Position numbers and translations under genes: made by a program. DNA of 64,000 bases. It comes from Methanolobus halotolerans (GTDB lineage Archaea; Halobacteriota; Methanosarcinia; Methanosarcinales; Methanosarcinaceae). Where the stretch lies: assembly GCF_004745425.1 (NCBI RefSeq), contig NZ_PGGK01000009.1, positions 1 through 64,000 on the forward strand, read 5' to 3'. Below are positions 17,974 through 26,441 of the stretch, piece after piece; the first letter of the stretch is position 1; each line of letters opens with the position of its first letter. The notes beneath the pieces were generated by a model. It was not told the origin of the DNA, ran no database searches, and saw only the letters and a list, made by a program, of their open reading frames with translations.

Positions 17974-18402
17974 TTACCTGAACTCTTCGAGCACTTTCAG
18001 GATATTCTCAACATCCCTTTCAAGTTTCTCGACAGACATTTCCATCATGAGATTAACAATACCTTCATCCCCGAAGGTTCGAAAATCGGTCTTAAGTCCG
18101 AATACTGGTATACCTTTTGCGTAGGCGTACCCCATCTCCCACGCGGTTCCCGAATCAACGTCGCTGCCACCGTCCAGCACGGCCAGCACTATGTCCGATT
18201 GGTCGATACCTTTCACATCATTTATGAATACATTTCTGACCCTGTCCTCAAGTCTACTTGAAAGGTTATCCTCCCCGTCTTCCTGTGGCAGGAATACCTT
18301 GTATCCGATCTCTACAAGTCTGTCCCTCAGGTATAGGTTAAAGTCCCTTTCAGCCTTTGAAAAAAGAGGGCCTGCAAGGTATATTTGTTTTTTCCCGTCC
18401 AT
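17974..18402 (-). CDS. Nucleoside 2-deoxyribosyltransferase-like protein
   Basis: The 142-residue protein has the hallmarks of the family: IYLAGPLFSKAERDFN at the N-terminus, DQSDIVLAVLDGGSDVDSGTAWEMGYA with the acidic pair and catalytic Glu, and an aromatic/hydrophobic C-terminal helix. Family members cleave or exchange the N-glycosidic bond of deoxynucleosides or of nucleoside monophosphates (DNPH1-like). Nucleotide salvage or damaged-nucleotide cleanup is likely; the precise substrate is not readable. It stands between an HTH regulator gene and the BASS transporter, all on the minus strand. Confidence 0.88.
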   Translation of the reverse strand: MDGKKQIYLAGPLFSKAERDFNLYLRDRLVEIGYKVFLPQEDGEDNLSSRLEDRVRNVFINDVKGIDQSDIVLAVLDGGSDVDSGTAWEMGYAYAKGIPVFGLKTDFRTFGDEGIVNLMMEMSVEKLERDVENILKVLEEFR

Positions 18403-18489
18403 TATTTCTCATCCTTGGAATTTTAGGATACCTAGATAGTCGGTATGGTTAATAATGCTGTTGTGAGCAAGGTGAAAATGATCGTTCTT

Positions 18490-19110
18490 TTATTCTTCTT
18501 GATGAACTATGTTCTCCATCTCATCAAGGAAATCCCCTACAATCGATTCGAGTTTAAGTATCTGCCTGTAGTAGTGGGTAATTATCTCAAGCTCTCTCCG
18601 GGATCTCTCCAATCTCTCCTGCTCATATTTCTCGATGATATCGGGCAGCATCTTCTTGGACGGGAGTATCACACTGTCATATTTCATTCTAAGTGCCTGC
18701 GCACTGATGGATACCAGGTTTTTATCAAGGAAAAAGAAAGCCTTTTTTGAACCTGGTTTTTGAAACCTTCTCACAATATGGAATTGTGAAAGGCTCTTCA
18801 TGGCAGTGCTGACTGCAGATAAACTGTATCCTGTCTCTATGGATATCTCTTCGAGTGACATTTCCTCGGTTTCTATGAAAAGAACTCCGACGATCCTTGA
18901 GGATATCTCGTCGAACCCTTCTGATCTTAAGTTCTGGGTTATGAGTTCGGTAAATTCTTCTTTCGGGCTTGCCGGATCATGAGGTATCCATGCTACATTT
19001 TTAGTCTCTTTCCTGGGGGAGAGCAACGGGCATCGCCGGGTGTTGTTTTCACCTCTTTTATCACCCGGATTTAAAGGTGCTCTTGCTACCTTTTTTCTTT
19101 TCTTGTCCAC
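18490..19110 (-). CDS. GbsR/MarR-type winged-helix transcription regulator
   Basis: A 206-residue protein. Residues 50-130 form a winged helix (MSLEEISIETGYSLSAVSTAMKSL recognition region, then a wing with QKPGSKKAFFFL). The C-terminal half is a long amphipathic helix (EKYEQERLERSRRELEI) for dimerisation. This layout is that of GbsR-like regulators, which control osmolyte uptake in several prokaryotes. The start is GTG at 19110 after GAGG; residues 1-45 are basic and poorly conserved, so an internal start is possible. The ligand and targets are unknown. Confidence 0.82.
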   Translation of the reverse strand: MDKKRKKVARAPLNPGDKRGENNTRRCPLLSPRKETKNVAWIPHDPASPKEEFTELITQNLRSEGFDEISSRIVGVLFIETEEMSLEEISIETGYSLSAVSTAMKSLSQFHIVRRFQKPGSKKAFFFLDKNLVSISAQALRMKYDSVILPSKKMLPDIIEKYEQERLERSRRELEIITHYYRQILKLESIVGDFLDEMENIVHQEE

Positions 19111-19281
19111 GGATCGCCCTCAATTTAAGATTTGAAGTTTGTCGGAATACGTGAAATACGCGACTTTAACCATAATATCTGTCCCTATGTCGTTCTCTCT
19201 AAAAAGTGCCTGGGGTCTGTCAGTTTTCAGCATTTCACAAAAGGTCGTTCCAGATTGCAATTATTCAAGGAAACCCTTCTG

Positions 19282-19566
19282 TCATTCGTCATTTATCGTT
19301 TTCCAGTTATAGTTCAGCCCGGAACCCAGTCTGATGAGCGAGGCAACAAGTATTGCTTCCTCAATTTCCTCATCTGAAATACCGGCATCCTTTGCAAGCT
19401 TCTTATTAGTTGAAAAACATTTATCGCAACCAACAGCAACAGCACTTGAGATCGCAAGGAGTTTCTTTGTTCTCCTGTCGATTGCTCCATCTTTCATAAT
19501 GGCATCCTTCATAGAGGTAAAACCGATCTTCTTGTCGATCTCATCGATCTTTTTCTGATCATGCAT
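19282..19566 (-). CDS. Carboxymuconolactone decarboxylase / AhpD-like protein
   Basis: A 94-residue protein of the CMD family. The redox pair C-D-K-C is followed by FSTNKKLAKDAGISDEEIEEA, the usual helix around the AhpD-type active site. The true AhpD proton-relay residues cannot be checked by eye. Such proteins act as thiol peroxidase partners or oxidoreductases. Its ATG overlaps the stop of the upstream ArsR-type gene by one base (TAATG), so the two are translationally coupled and the regulator probably controls it. Confidence 0.88.
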   Translation of the reverse strand: MHDQKKIDEIDKKIGFTSMKDAIMKDGAIDRRTKKLLAISSAVAVGCDKCFSTNKKLAKDAGISDEEIEEAILVASLIRLGSGLNYNWKTINDE

Positions 19567-19919
19567 TATTTCACCTCCTCCACGTTCTGGAGAAAACCTT
19601 CTCCTCTTGGGGAAAGCTGGTACATCGTAGGTTCGCTGTTATCTATTCTGTCAATATAAAGTGCATTCTCCAGCATGTCCACGTGGAACTTTGCCTGTGA
19701 GTCGCTGAGGTTCAGCTTTTTCCCTATTTCTTCTATGCATAATGAACAGCCATTGAGCATTTTGAGGATCTTTCTGCGTGTCGGGTTTTGAAGGGTCCTG
19801 AGTCCGATGGCATGGTCCTCTGTAGGATTTGCCTTCAGTCTTCCCTCTTTCTCTAATTTGCTCATCCACTCATGTTTTCTTTTTGTAGGATCTTCTCCGG
19901 CCATTTTCTTATCTTCCAC
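19566..19919 (-). CDS. ArsR-type winged-helix regulator
   Basis: A 117-residue protein with a compact winged helix: LRTLQNPTRRKILKML (helix 1-2), CSLCIEEIGKKLNLSDSQAKFHVDML (helix-turn-helix) and a wing leading to YQLSPRGEGFLQ. Two cysteines three apart (C-S-L-C) sit just before the recognition helix, where metal- or redox-sensing ArsR proteins often carry ligands. It is the first gene of a two-gene unit with the AhpD-like protein, to which it is joined by a one-base overlap, so thiol or metal sensing is a reasonable inference. Confidence 0.85.
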   Translation of the reverse strand: MEDKKMAGEDPTKRKHEWMSKLEKEGRLKANPTEDHAIGLRTLQNPTRRKILKMLNGCSLCIEEIGKKLNLSDSQAKFHVDMLENALYIDRIDNSEPTMYQLSPRGEGFLQNVEEVK

Positions 19920-20112
19920 CTGTATAATATCACTTAAGTTTCAGTATTTACTGAAAATAAAAAAACTTGTAATTATTTATAATTATGGTTGCAGGTATTG
20001 CGAAAATACTGCTGGATGAAAGGTCTTTTCAAAGAAAATGCTGAACCATGACCACCAAATCCTTTTATTCCCTCGTGATCAAATTAAAGTAAAGACAGAT
20101 CAGGGTTATAGC

Positions 20113-21297
20113 ATGTTAAAAGATTCTTCAGGCAGGAGCTTTTGGTGGAGCTTGCTCCTCGTTATAGTGCTGATGTCCATATTTGCTTTCATTGCATACA
20201 ATTATTTCGGAGTGCGGCCTTCTGTGGGAGTTGACGGAACCGGTGAGATATCCCTCCCGCCAGGATTTGTTATCGAAACATATGCAGATGACCTTGGAAA
20301 CAGTCTTGTATCCTATCCGGGTCCTGACCCGGGACCTCGCATGCTGTTGCAGCAGAATGGAGTTGTATATGTATCCATACCTAACAGAAATCTGGTAGCT
20401 GTGCTGCCGGACAGGGATGGGGATAAAAGGGCTGATGAGGTGGGAGTGTTCATTTCCGGGCTCAACTACCCACATGGACTGGATTACTCCGACGGCTGGT
20501 TCTATATCGCAGAAGAGGATCAGGTGATCCGGGTTAGGGATGATGACGGTGACCTGGTCGCAGATGCGAACAGTACCGAGATCCTTATCGATGATATTCC
20601 CGGCGGGGGCCATTCAACAAGAACAGTGAAAGTGAATGGCAGTTCACTTTACCTGAGCATAGGTTCCTCATGCAATGTGTGTTACGAGGAGGATGAACGC
20701 AGGGCTGCTATCACAAAGTGTGACATTGACGGCAGCAATTGCAGTGTGTTTGCCACCGGGCTGCGAAACTCCGTGGGTATGGTATTCCATCCTGAGACTG
20801 GGGAACTCTATGCTACGGACAACGGACGCGACTGGCTTGGCGATGACCTCCCGCCGGATGAGATTAATCTGGTAGAGGAAGGTAACGATTACGGCTGGCC
20901 TGTCTGTTACAGTGATAATGTCCGCGATACGGAATTCGATACAAGCATTTCGGATGAGAATGTCTGTGAGAACAAGACACCCAGTCTAGTGGACCTGCAG
21001 GCACACTCCGCACCTCTCGGACTTGTTTTCTATGAAGGGGATACATTCCCTGAGGAATATCTGGGCGACCTTTTCGTATGCTATCATGGTTCCTGGAACC
21101 GCGAGGAGCCTACAGGGTACAAAATAGTGAACATTGACATGGATACTCTGGTTGTCAATGATTTTGCAACTGACTGGCTGGATGATAACGGAACTGTTAT
21201 CGGAAGGCCTGTGGATGTTATAGTTGCAGAAGACGGCTCGTTACTGGTAAGTGATGACAATGCCGGGAAGGTATACAGGATATATTATGCCGGATAA
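20113..21297 (+). CDS. Membrane-anchored sorbosone-dehydrogenase-like beta-propeller
   Basis: ATG at 20113 is chosen because a basic residue/hydrophobic anchor follows soon after (WWSLLLVIVLMSIFAFIAY). The remainder, about 350 residues, is an extracytoplasmic six-bladed propeller of the L-sorbosone/PQQ-glucose dehydrogenase type. Typical blocks are GLNYPHGLDYSDGWFYIAEE, GGGHSTRTVKV, GLRNSVGMVFHPETGELYATDNGRDWLGDDLPPDE and the C-terminal GRPVDVIVAEDGSLLVSDD. Calcium-like DxDGD motifs occur (DRDGDKRADE, DDDGDLVAD). Bacterial homologues oxidise aldoses; PQQ synthesis is not expected in methanogens, so the substrate and cofactor are unknown. Confidence 0.85.
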   Translation: MLKDSSGRSFWWSLLLVIVLMSIFAFIAYNYFGVRPSVGVDGTGEISLPPGFVIETYADDLGNSLVSYPGPDPGPRMLLQQNGVVYVSIPNRNLVAVLPDRDGDKRADEVGVFISGLNYPHGLDYSDGWFYIAEEDQVIRVRDDDGDLVADANSTEILIDDIPGGGHSTRTVKVNGSSLYLSIGSSCNVCYEEDERRAAITKCDIDGSNCSVFATGLRNSVGMVFHPETGELYATDNGRDWLGDDLPPDEINLVEEGNDYGWPVCYSDNVRDTEFDTSISDENVCENKTPSLVDLQAHSAPLGLVFYEGDTFPEEYLGDLFVCYHGSWNREEPTGYKIVNIDMDTLVVNDFATDWLDDNGTVIGRPVDVIVAEDGSLLVSDDNAGKVYRIYYAG

Positions 21298-21309
21298 GTC
21301 TTTATCCGG
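21290..21309 (+). terminator. Perfect 8-bp hairpin overlapping the propeller gene stop
   Basis: CCGGATAA (21290-21297) pairs with TTATCCGG (21302-21309) around GTCT. The TAA stop codon at 21295-21297 lies inside the left arm. It probably ends or stabilises the transcript. Confidence 0.6.
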
Positions 21310-21441
21310 ATGGGCAGTTCCTTACGCACTTAAATACATATACGAGAGGGATAATTAAGTAATATTGACAGTTATCAGGAACTGCGGGGTCATAGCATCA
21401 GAGCTGATACAATAGATTCTAACATTGATTTTGCACTTGAT

Positions 21442-24400
21442 ATGCCTCAGGGGAACTCTTTTTCGCTTTTGTACGAAACCACTGAAGAATTTATGAGTGT
21501 AGTGGCTGCATTTCTGGGTGCCGGTCTGAAAGGGAACGAACGTTGTGTCTGGGCAGTTTCGGGCCAGATAAGCTCAGAAAGTGCGGAAAAGTTCCTGGAG
21601 GATGTGGGTATCGATGTAGAATCCTATCTCAGGAGCGGCCAGTTAATGATAATGCCCTGCACGGAATGCTATATTGCAAGTGAAGAACCCTTATCCGAAA
21701 GAACTCTCTTGAAATGGGAAGATATATATGATTCAGCTACATCCGAAGGGTACACCGGGCTCCGGATAGTCGATAAATTCACAATAGTGGGAGAGGATTC
21801 CTGGAAAAGATTTGCCGATTTCGAGAAAAAAGGTATGGATATCATACGCAGGAAAGACATTGTTGCTTTGTTCGCTTTTCTTCTTGAGGCCCGCACGAGG
21901 TCGGAAATACTTGACATCATCAGGACTCATGATGGCACGATAATAAAACAGAATGGCCGGTGGGACCTGCTTCAAAGTTCTTCGGCATGCAAACCACTGA
22001 TCAAGGAAAAGGTCTTTCCTGAAAATATACTCGAAAACATATGGACAGGCGTCTGGACTGTCGACACACATGACAGAATAGTATACTTTAACAAAGGCAT
22101 GGAATCAATATCCGGTTTCTCAAAAGAGGAAGTCATCGGACAGAAACTGGCAAGGTTCGTGCCAAGGCAAATAGATAAAGATGAACCGAGTTTCATCGAA
22201 CTTTTCAGGATGGCAAAAGAGAAGCTTCGTCCTAAAACGTATGATGTTTTCCCTTTCATAAAACCGGACGGGCAGTACATCTACCATAGCGGGGTTTTGC
22301 TCCCTCTGACGGATGCAGATGGTTCATACGCTGGAATGATGGGCACTATTGGTAAGATATTCGATCAAAAGATCAGTCATAAAACATTAAGGGATAAATT
22401 CAGATCCTTCGAGAAACTGGAGGATATTTACAGGAAGAGTCCTGTTGTTGCTGTTCTCTGGCGTGCTGAAAAGGACTGGCCGATAGAGTTCATTTCTGAG
22501 AATATTACCCAGTTTGGTTATACGCCGGAAGATTTCATATCAGGCAAGCTTGTATACGGGGATATAGTCCACCCGGAAGATATCGATCTCTTGCGAACCT
22601 CCGTTGAACAGCTTGAGATCGAGAAGAAGTTTTATTTTTCAAAAGAATACCGCCTGCTGACAAGTTCCGGAGAGACAAGATGGGTCACGGAGAGGTCCTA
22701 TCTCATAAAAGATGAGAAAGGAGGACCTGCATACTATCAGGGTATCATAATAGATATCACAGAGCGAAAAAAAGCTGAAGAGGCTGTACTTGAAGCCGAG
22801 AAGAAGTACCGTATGATCTTTGAGAACTCTCCTCTTGGTATATTCCATTTCAATGAAAAAGGTACGATCACTCACTGTAATGATAAATACCTTGAAATAA
22901 TAGGCCTTGAGAAAAAAGAGGACATCCTGGGTTTCAACATGGTCACATGTATAAAGGATGAAAGGATGAAAAAGGCTGTTCAAGATGCTCTTTCAAGGAA
23001 GACAGGGCATTTCGAAGGGGAATACCATACCGTTATCAGTGGTATTTCCGTATTGATAAAAGGTGATTTCAGTCCGAGCATCTCCGAAGATGGAAAACTG
23101 CTGGGCGGGATTGGTATCTTTGAGGATATCTCGGGGCGCAAAAAAGCTGAAGAGGCATTGCATCTGGATGAGTCAAGGCTCGAAACCCTTCTTAAGCTTA
23201 CTCAGATGACAAACCGGTCATTAAAGGAAATAGCTGATTTCGTGCAGGAAGAGGCTGTGAGGCTTACCCAGAGCAAGATGGGATATCTCGCGTTCCTGAA
23301 AGAAGAGGGAACGGTCCTCAGTATATATTCCTGGTCAAGGAACGTAATGCTGGACTGCGATGTGGAGGAAAGGAAGTTCGATTATCTGCTTGAATCAACT
23401 GGACTCTGGGGAGAACCGGTCCGCCAGAAACGTCCTGTTATTGTCAACGATTACGAGAACTATAAAGAGTTCAAACAGGGGTACCCCAAAGGTCACATCA
23501 GGATGAAGCGTTACATGAGCGTTCCCATAGTTGACGGTGAAAGAGTAGTCGGTGTGGCAGGTGTTGGAAACAAGAGGAATCCGTACGATCAGGCCGATGT
23601 AAGACAATTGACCCTGCTCATGGAAGGAATGTGGCAGATCATGGAGCAAAAAAAGACAGAGGACACCCTCCGGGAGTTTACTTCTGAACTTGCCCATGTG
23701 AACAGGGAACTTTCCAGGGCCAATGCCGAGCTCTCGAAAGCAAACGAGGATCTGAAGTCCCTGGACCGGATGAAGGATGAGTTCCTGTCAAACGTAAGTC
23801 ACGAATTCAAGACTCCCCTGACATCCATACAGGGGTACAGCCAGCTTATATCTGACGGTACTCTCGGTCCTGTGAATGAGCAGCAGAAAAAGGCGGTTGA
23901 TACAGTGGTCCGTAATTCCGAACGTCTCCGCAAACTTGTGGATTCTCTGCTATATCTCAGCAGGGCACAGGCGGGGAAGCTCTCTTATTCCTTCGATGAG
24001 ATCATGATATCTGAGATCATCAATGATTCTATACAGGACCTGGCTTTACAGGCTGAGAAAAAAGATATCACTATCAAAATGGATATTTCGGAAGACCTGC
24101 CTTCAATAAGAGGTGACAGGGATAAACTGACGGATGTGCTTATAAATCTGATAGACAATGCGATCAAGTTCACTCCAAAGGGCGGAAAGATAGGTGTCGG
24201 TGCGTATGTGGATGATAGTTCTATCCATGTATCTGTAAGTGATTCTGGCATTGGTATTCCCGAAGACAAGATATCAAGTCTGTTCAAACGGTTCTATCAG
24301 GTAGATTCATCGGTAAGACGCAGGTACGGTGGAACAGGCCTTGGTCTTTATATATGCAAAAAAATAGTTGAGGACCATGGTGGGAATATCTGGGCTGAGA

Positions 24401-24453
24401 GCATCGAAGGAGAGGGAAGCACGTTCCATTTCCGTCTGCCTCTGAAACAGTGA
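21442..24453 (+). CDS. Multidomain sensor histidine kinase (MEDS-PAS-PAS-PAS-GAF-HisKA-HATPase)
   Basis: The 1003-residue soluble kinase has these parts in order. Residues 1-170 resemble the MEDS domain (methanogen/methylotroph, DcmR sensory). Three PAS domains lie at about 190-310, 325-450 and 455-570; the last two end in ITERKKAEEA and ISGRKKAEEA linkers. A GAF domain (590-745) is followed by a coiled-coil (AHVNRELSRANAELSKANEDL). HisKA has the phospho-acceptor H787 in NVSHEFKTPL. HATPase_c has N, G1 (DSGIGIP) and G2 (GGTGLGLYICK) boxes. No membrane helix or receiver domain is seen, and no response regulator lies nearby. It senses an unknown cytoplasmic signal. Confidence 0.93.
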   Translation: MPQGNSFSLLYETTEEFMSVVAAFLGAGLKGNERCVWAVSGQISSESAEKFLEDVGIDVESYLRSGQLMIMPCTECYIASEEPLSERTLLKWEDIYDSATSEGYTGLRIVDKFTIVGEDSWKRFADFEKKGMDIIRRKDIVALFAFLLEARTRSEILDIIRTHDGTIIKQNGRWDLLQSSSACKPLIKEKVFPENILENIWTGVWTVDTHDRIVYFNKGMESISGFSKEEVIGQKLARFVPRQIDKDEPSFIELFRMAKEKLRPKTYDVFPFIKPDGQYIYHSGVLLPLTDADGSYAGMMGTIGKIFDQKISHKTLRDKFRSFEKLEDIYRKSPVVAVLWRAEKDWPIEFISENITQFGYTPEDFISGKLVYGDIVHPEDIDLLRTSVEQLEIEKKFYFSKEYRLLTSSGETRWVTERSYLIKDEKGGPAYYQGIIIDITERKKAEEAVLEAEKKYRMIFENSPLGIFHFNEKGTITHCNDKYLEIIGLEKKEDILGFNMVTCIKDERMKKAVQDALSRKTGHFEGEYHTVISGISVLIKGDFSPSISEDGKLLGGIGIFEDISGRKKAEEALHLDESRLETLLKLTQMTNRSLKEIADFVQEEAVRLTQSKMGYLAFLKEEGTVLSIYSWSRNVMLDCDVEERKFDYLLESTGLWGEPVRQKRPVIVNDYENYKEFKQGYPKGHIRMKRYMSVPIVDGERVVGVAGVGNKRNPYDQADVRQLTLLMEGMWQIMEQKKTEDTLREFTSELAHVNRELSRANAELSKANEDLKSLDRMKDEFLSNVSHEFKTPLTSIQGYSQLISDGTLGPVNEQQKKAVDTVVRNSERLRKLVDSLLYLSRAQAGKLSYSFDEIMISEIINDSIQDLALQAEKKDITIKMDISEDLPSIRGDRDKLTDVLINLIDNAIKFTPKGGKIGVGAYVDDSSIHVSVSDSGIGIPEDKISSLFKRFYQVDSSVRRRYGGTGLGLYICKKIVEDHGGNIWAESIEGEGSTFHFRLPLKQ

Positions 24454-24511
24454 TCTTCAGATATGTAGTGGCTTTTGAAAAATCATATTATTGTAATCGA
24501 GAGTGAAAGAA

Positions 24512-25561
24512 ATGAAAGTTATAATTATAGGTGGTTTTCTGGGAAGCGGAAAGACGACAACTCTGAGAAACCTCGGAAAGCATCTCATAGACAAAGGCCA
24601 CAAAATAGCCATAATTGTTAATGAGATCGGCGAGATAGGTATTGATGGCGAGACGATATCTGAGTCAGGTCTTGTCACAAAAGAGCTTACTAGCGGTTGT
24701 ATATGTTGCTCTCTGCGCATCAGTATGGAATACACTCTGCAGACCCTGGAGGAGGAATATAACCCGGATGTCGTTATCATAGAGCCTACAGGAATTGCTT
24801 TTCCCATGCAGATAAAGGAGCATATAGAGCTTATGGGTCTTGAAGACCTTACCTTTGCTCCGGTAGTGTCCCTTGTGGATGCCAGCAGGATAAATATGGA
24901 GCTCGATCAGATCCCTGTCTTTATAGCTAACCAGATAAAAGAAGCCGAGATAGTCTGCATCAACAAGATAGACCTGGTGGATCCAGAGACCATCGCTGCA
25001 GCGACCCGAACCGTATTACAACTGAATCCCGATGCAATCATTGTTGAATTCTCTGCCAAGAAAGCTGATGCCAGATTCCAGCGCTTCCTGGACCTGCTTG
25101 CAGGTGAGAGTGTGACCGGGCACACGGGCCCGGACCTAAACTCCATCGAAATGTCAGGTGTAGGCAGCTATTCGGGAGAATATTCCCTGCATACTCCTGG
25201 TCTGCACCCTGACAGGGTGACCAGCATGCTTGTGCATCTGCTATCGGATATAAAGGATAAGTTACAGGAGGTAAATCCTGAGTTCATAGGTCACGTCAAG
25301 ATGACACTCAAGTTCAAAGAGGGACTTATAAAAGCCAATCTTACATCCGCTCATGGAACCCCTTTTGTGGAGATCCTGGATGAGGCAGGTGATTGTGAGC
25401 AACACCTGAGGTTCCTTTCCGCCGTAACTTTGGTTCCCCGGGACATACTTACAGACATAATCGATGGTTCGGTACAAAGTGTCCTGAAGGCCGAAGGGAT
25501 TGAATATGATAAGACCCCCTCTTCTTCCGGGACAGGTCCGATAGATCTGAATTTGAAATGA
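24512..25561 (+). CDS. CobW/P47K family GTP-binding metallochaperone-like protein
   Basis: ATG at 24512 is preferred over GTG 24503, which would lie on the ribosome site. The 349-residue protein has the P-loop GGFLGSGKTTTLRN (residues 7-20), the metal-binding GCICC (C63, C65, C66), an EPTG switch segment and the NKIDLVD base-recognition motif. The C-terminal half is not the usual CobW_C repeat and ends in a Ser/Gly-rich tail. G3E GTPases insert metals or corrinoids into proteins. In methylotrophic methanogens related proteins are linked to corrinoid methyltransferases; here no such gene is adjacent. Confidence 0.9.
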   Translation: MKVIIIGGFLGSGKTTTLRNLGKHLIDKGHKIAIIVNEIGEIGIDGETISESGLVTKELTSGCICCSLRISMEYTLQTLEEEYNPDVVIIEPTGIAFPMQIKEHIELMGLEDLTFAPVVSLVDASRINMELDQIPVFIANQIKEAEIVCINKIDLVDPETIAAATRTVLQLNPDAIIVEFSAKKADARFQRFLDLLAGESVTGHTGPDLNSIEMSGVGSYSGEYSLHTPGLHPDRVTSMLVHLLSDIKDKLQEVNPEFIGHVKMTLKFKEGLIKANLTSAHGTPFVEILDEAGDCEQHLRFLSAVTLVPRDILTDIIDGSVQSVLKAEGIEYDKTPSSSGTGPIDLNLK

Positions 25562-25667
25562 TGTGGATGAACATATCCTTCATCCTAAAAGGCCGGGAGC
25601 CGGACCGGGGGTTCTCCGGAACTTTCCTATCTTAAGACATAAATAGAAGCTTCTCCTTCTTTTCTCC

Positions 25668-26216
25668 ATGAAACTGAACCCTGAGACCGGCATAACTGAA
25701 ATGCTTGCAAAGGCAATACTTGTGGCTGCGAGGACCGCACCCAAAGGTAAGGGTATTGACGATATCATAACCTGCCTGCTGGACGAGGCTGAAAAGGCCG
25801 AGCTTGCAAATAAAATGGAAGATTTGAGCGAGGTCAAAGGATTAAAGTTCCTGATAAGGGATGCAAATAATGTAAGGGATGCTGATGCAATAGTTCTCAT
25901 CGGGTTGAAGCCATCCGGTGCAAGTGGCCTTGACTGTGGAGCCTGTGGTTTTGAGACCTGTAAAGAAATGCTTGATACAAAAAAAGTGAAAAAGGAGTTC
26001 ACAGGTCCCCACTGCATGATCAAGTACATGGACCTCGGAATTGCCGTGGGATCTGCGGCATCAAAGGCAAAGGACCTGTGCGTTGATAACAGGGTACTGT
26101 ATAGTGCAGGAGCGGCAGCATGCTATTTTGATATGATTGATGCGGATGTTGCAATGGCTTTGCCGCTTAGTGTGAAGGGTAAGAATATATTCTTTGACAG
26201 ACCGTCTACAAAGTAG
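25668..26216 (+). CDS. DUF2148 ferredoxin-like protein
   Basis: A 182-residue protein. The block SGLDCGACGFETCKEM supplies three closely spaced cysteines, and GPHCMIKYMDLGIAVGSA a fourth, giving the iron-sulfur-like pattern of DUF2148 proteins. These are found in anaerobes; the function is not known. The end RPSTK overlaps a short direct-repeat region. The gene starts 106 bases after the CobW-like gene on the same strand; its ATG has no strong ribosome site. Confidence 0.85.
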   Translation: MKLNPETGITEMLAKAILVAARTAPKGKGIDDIITCLLDEAEKAELANKMEDLSEVKGLKFLIRDANNVRDADAIVLIGLKPSGASGLDCGACGFETCKEMLDTKKVKKEFTGPHCMIKYMDLGIAVGSAASKAKDLCVDNRVLYSAGAAACYFDMIDADVAMALPLSVKGKNIFFDRPSTK

Positions 26217-26265
26217 TCGGTCGTTTGACAGTTTATGGAGCAGCCGGTCGTTAGGCCGTCTACAA
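26202..26265 (+). repeat. Short interleaved direct repeats around the DUF2148 stop
   Basis: CCGTCTACAA occurs at 26202-26211 and 26256-26265, and CGGTCGTT at 26218-26225 and 26245-26252. The order is A-B-B'-A', and the first A lies inside the coding region. It may be a small mobile-like repeat, a duplication or an RNA element; nothing else is seen in the gap up to argC, apart from a TATA-like run near 26410. Confidence 0.5.
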
Positions 26266-26441
26266 GCTCTCCATCTCTGTTAATATTAATAAGAACCTGC
26301 TATGATCTTCTATTTGTACTGGTATGGTCGGCAAACGATCATGGTCAATTTTAAGATTCCTGTCTCTGATCAAAGCGCAACCATTATACCACTACAACCA
26401 CTTTTTCACTATATAATCGATAATAACTTTTTAGTGATATC

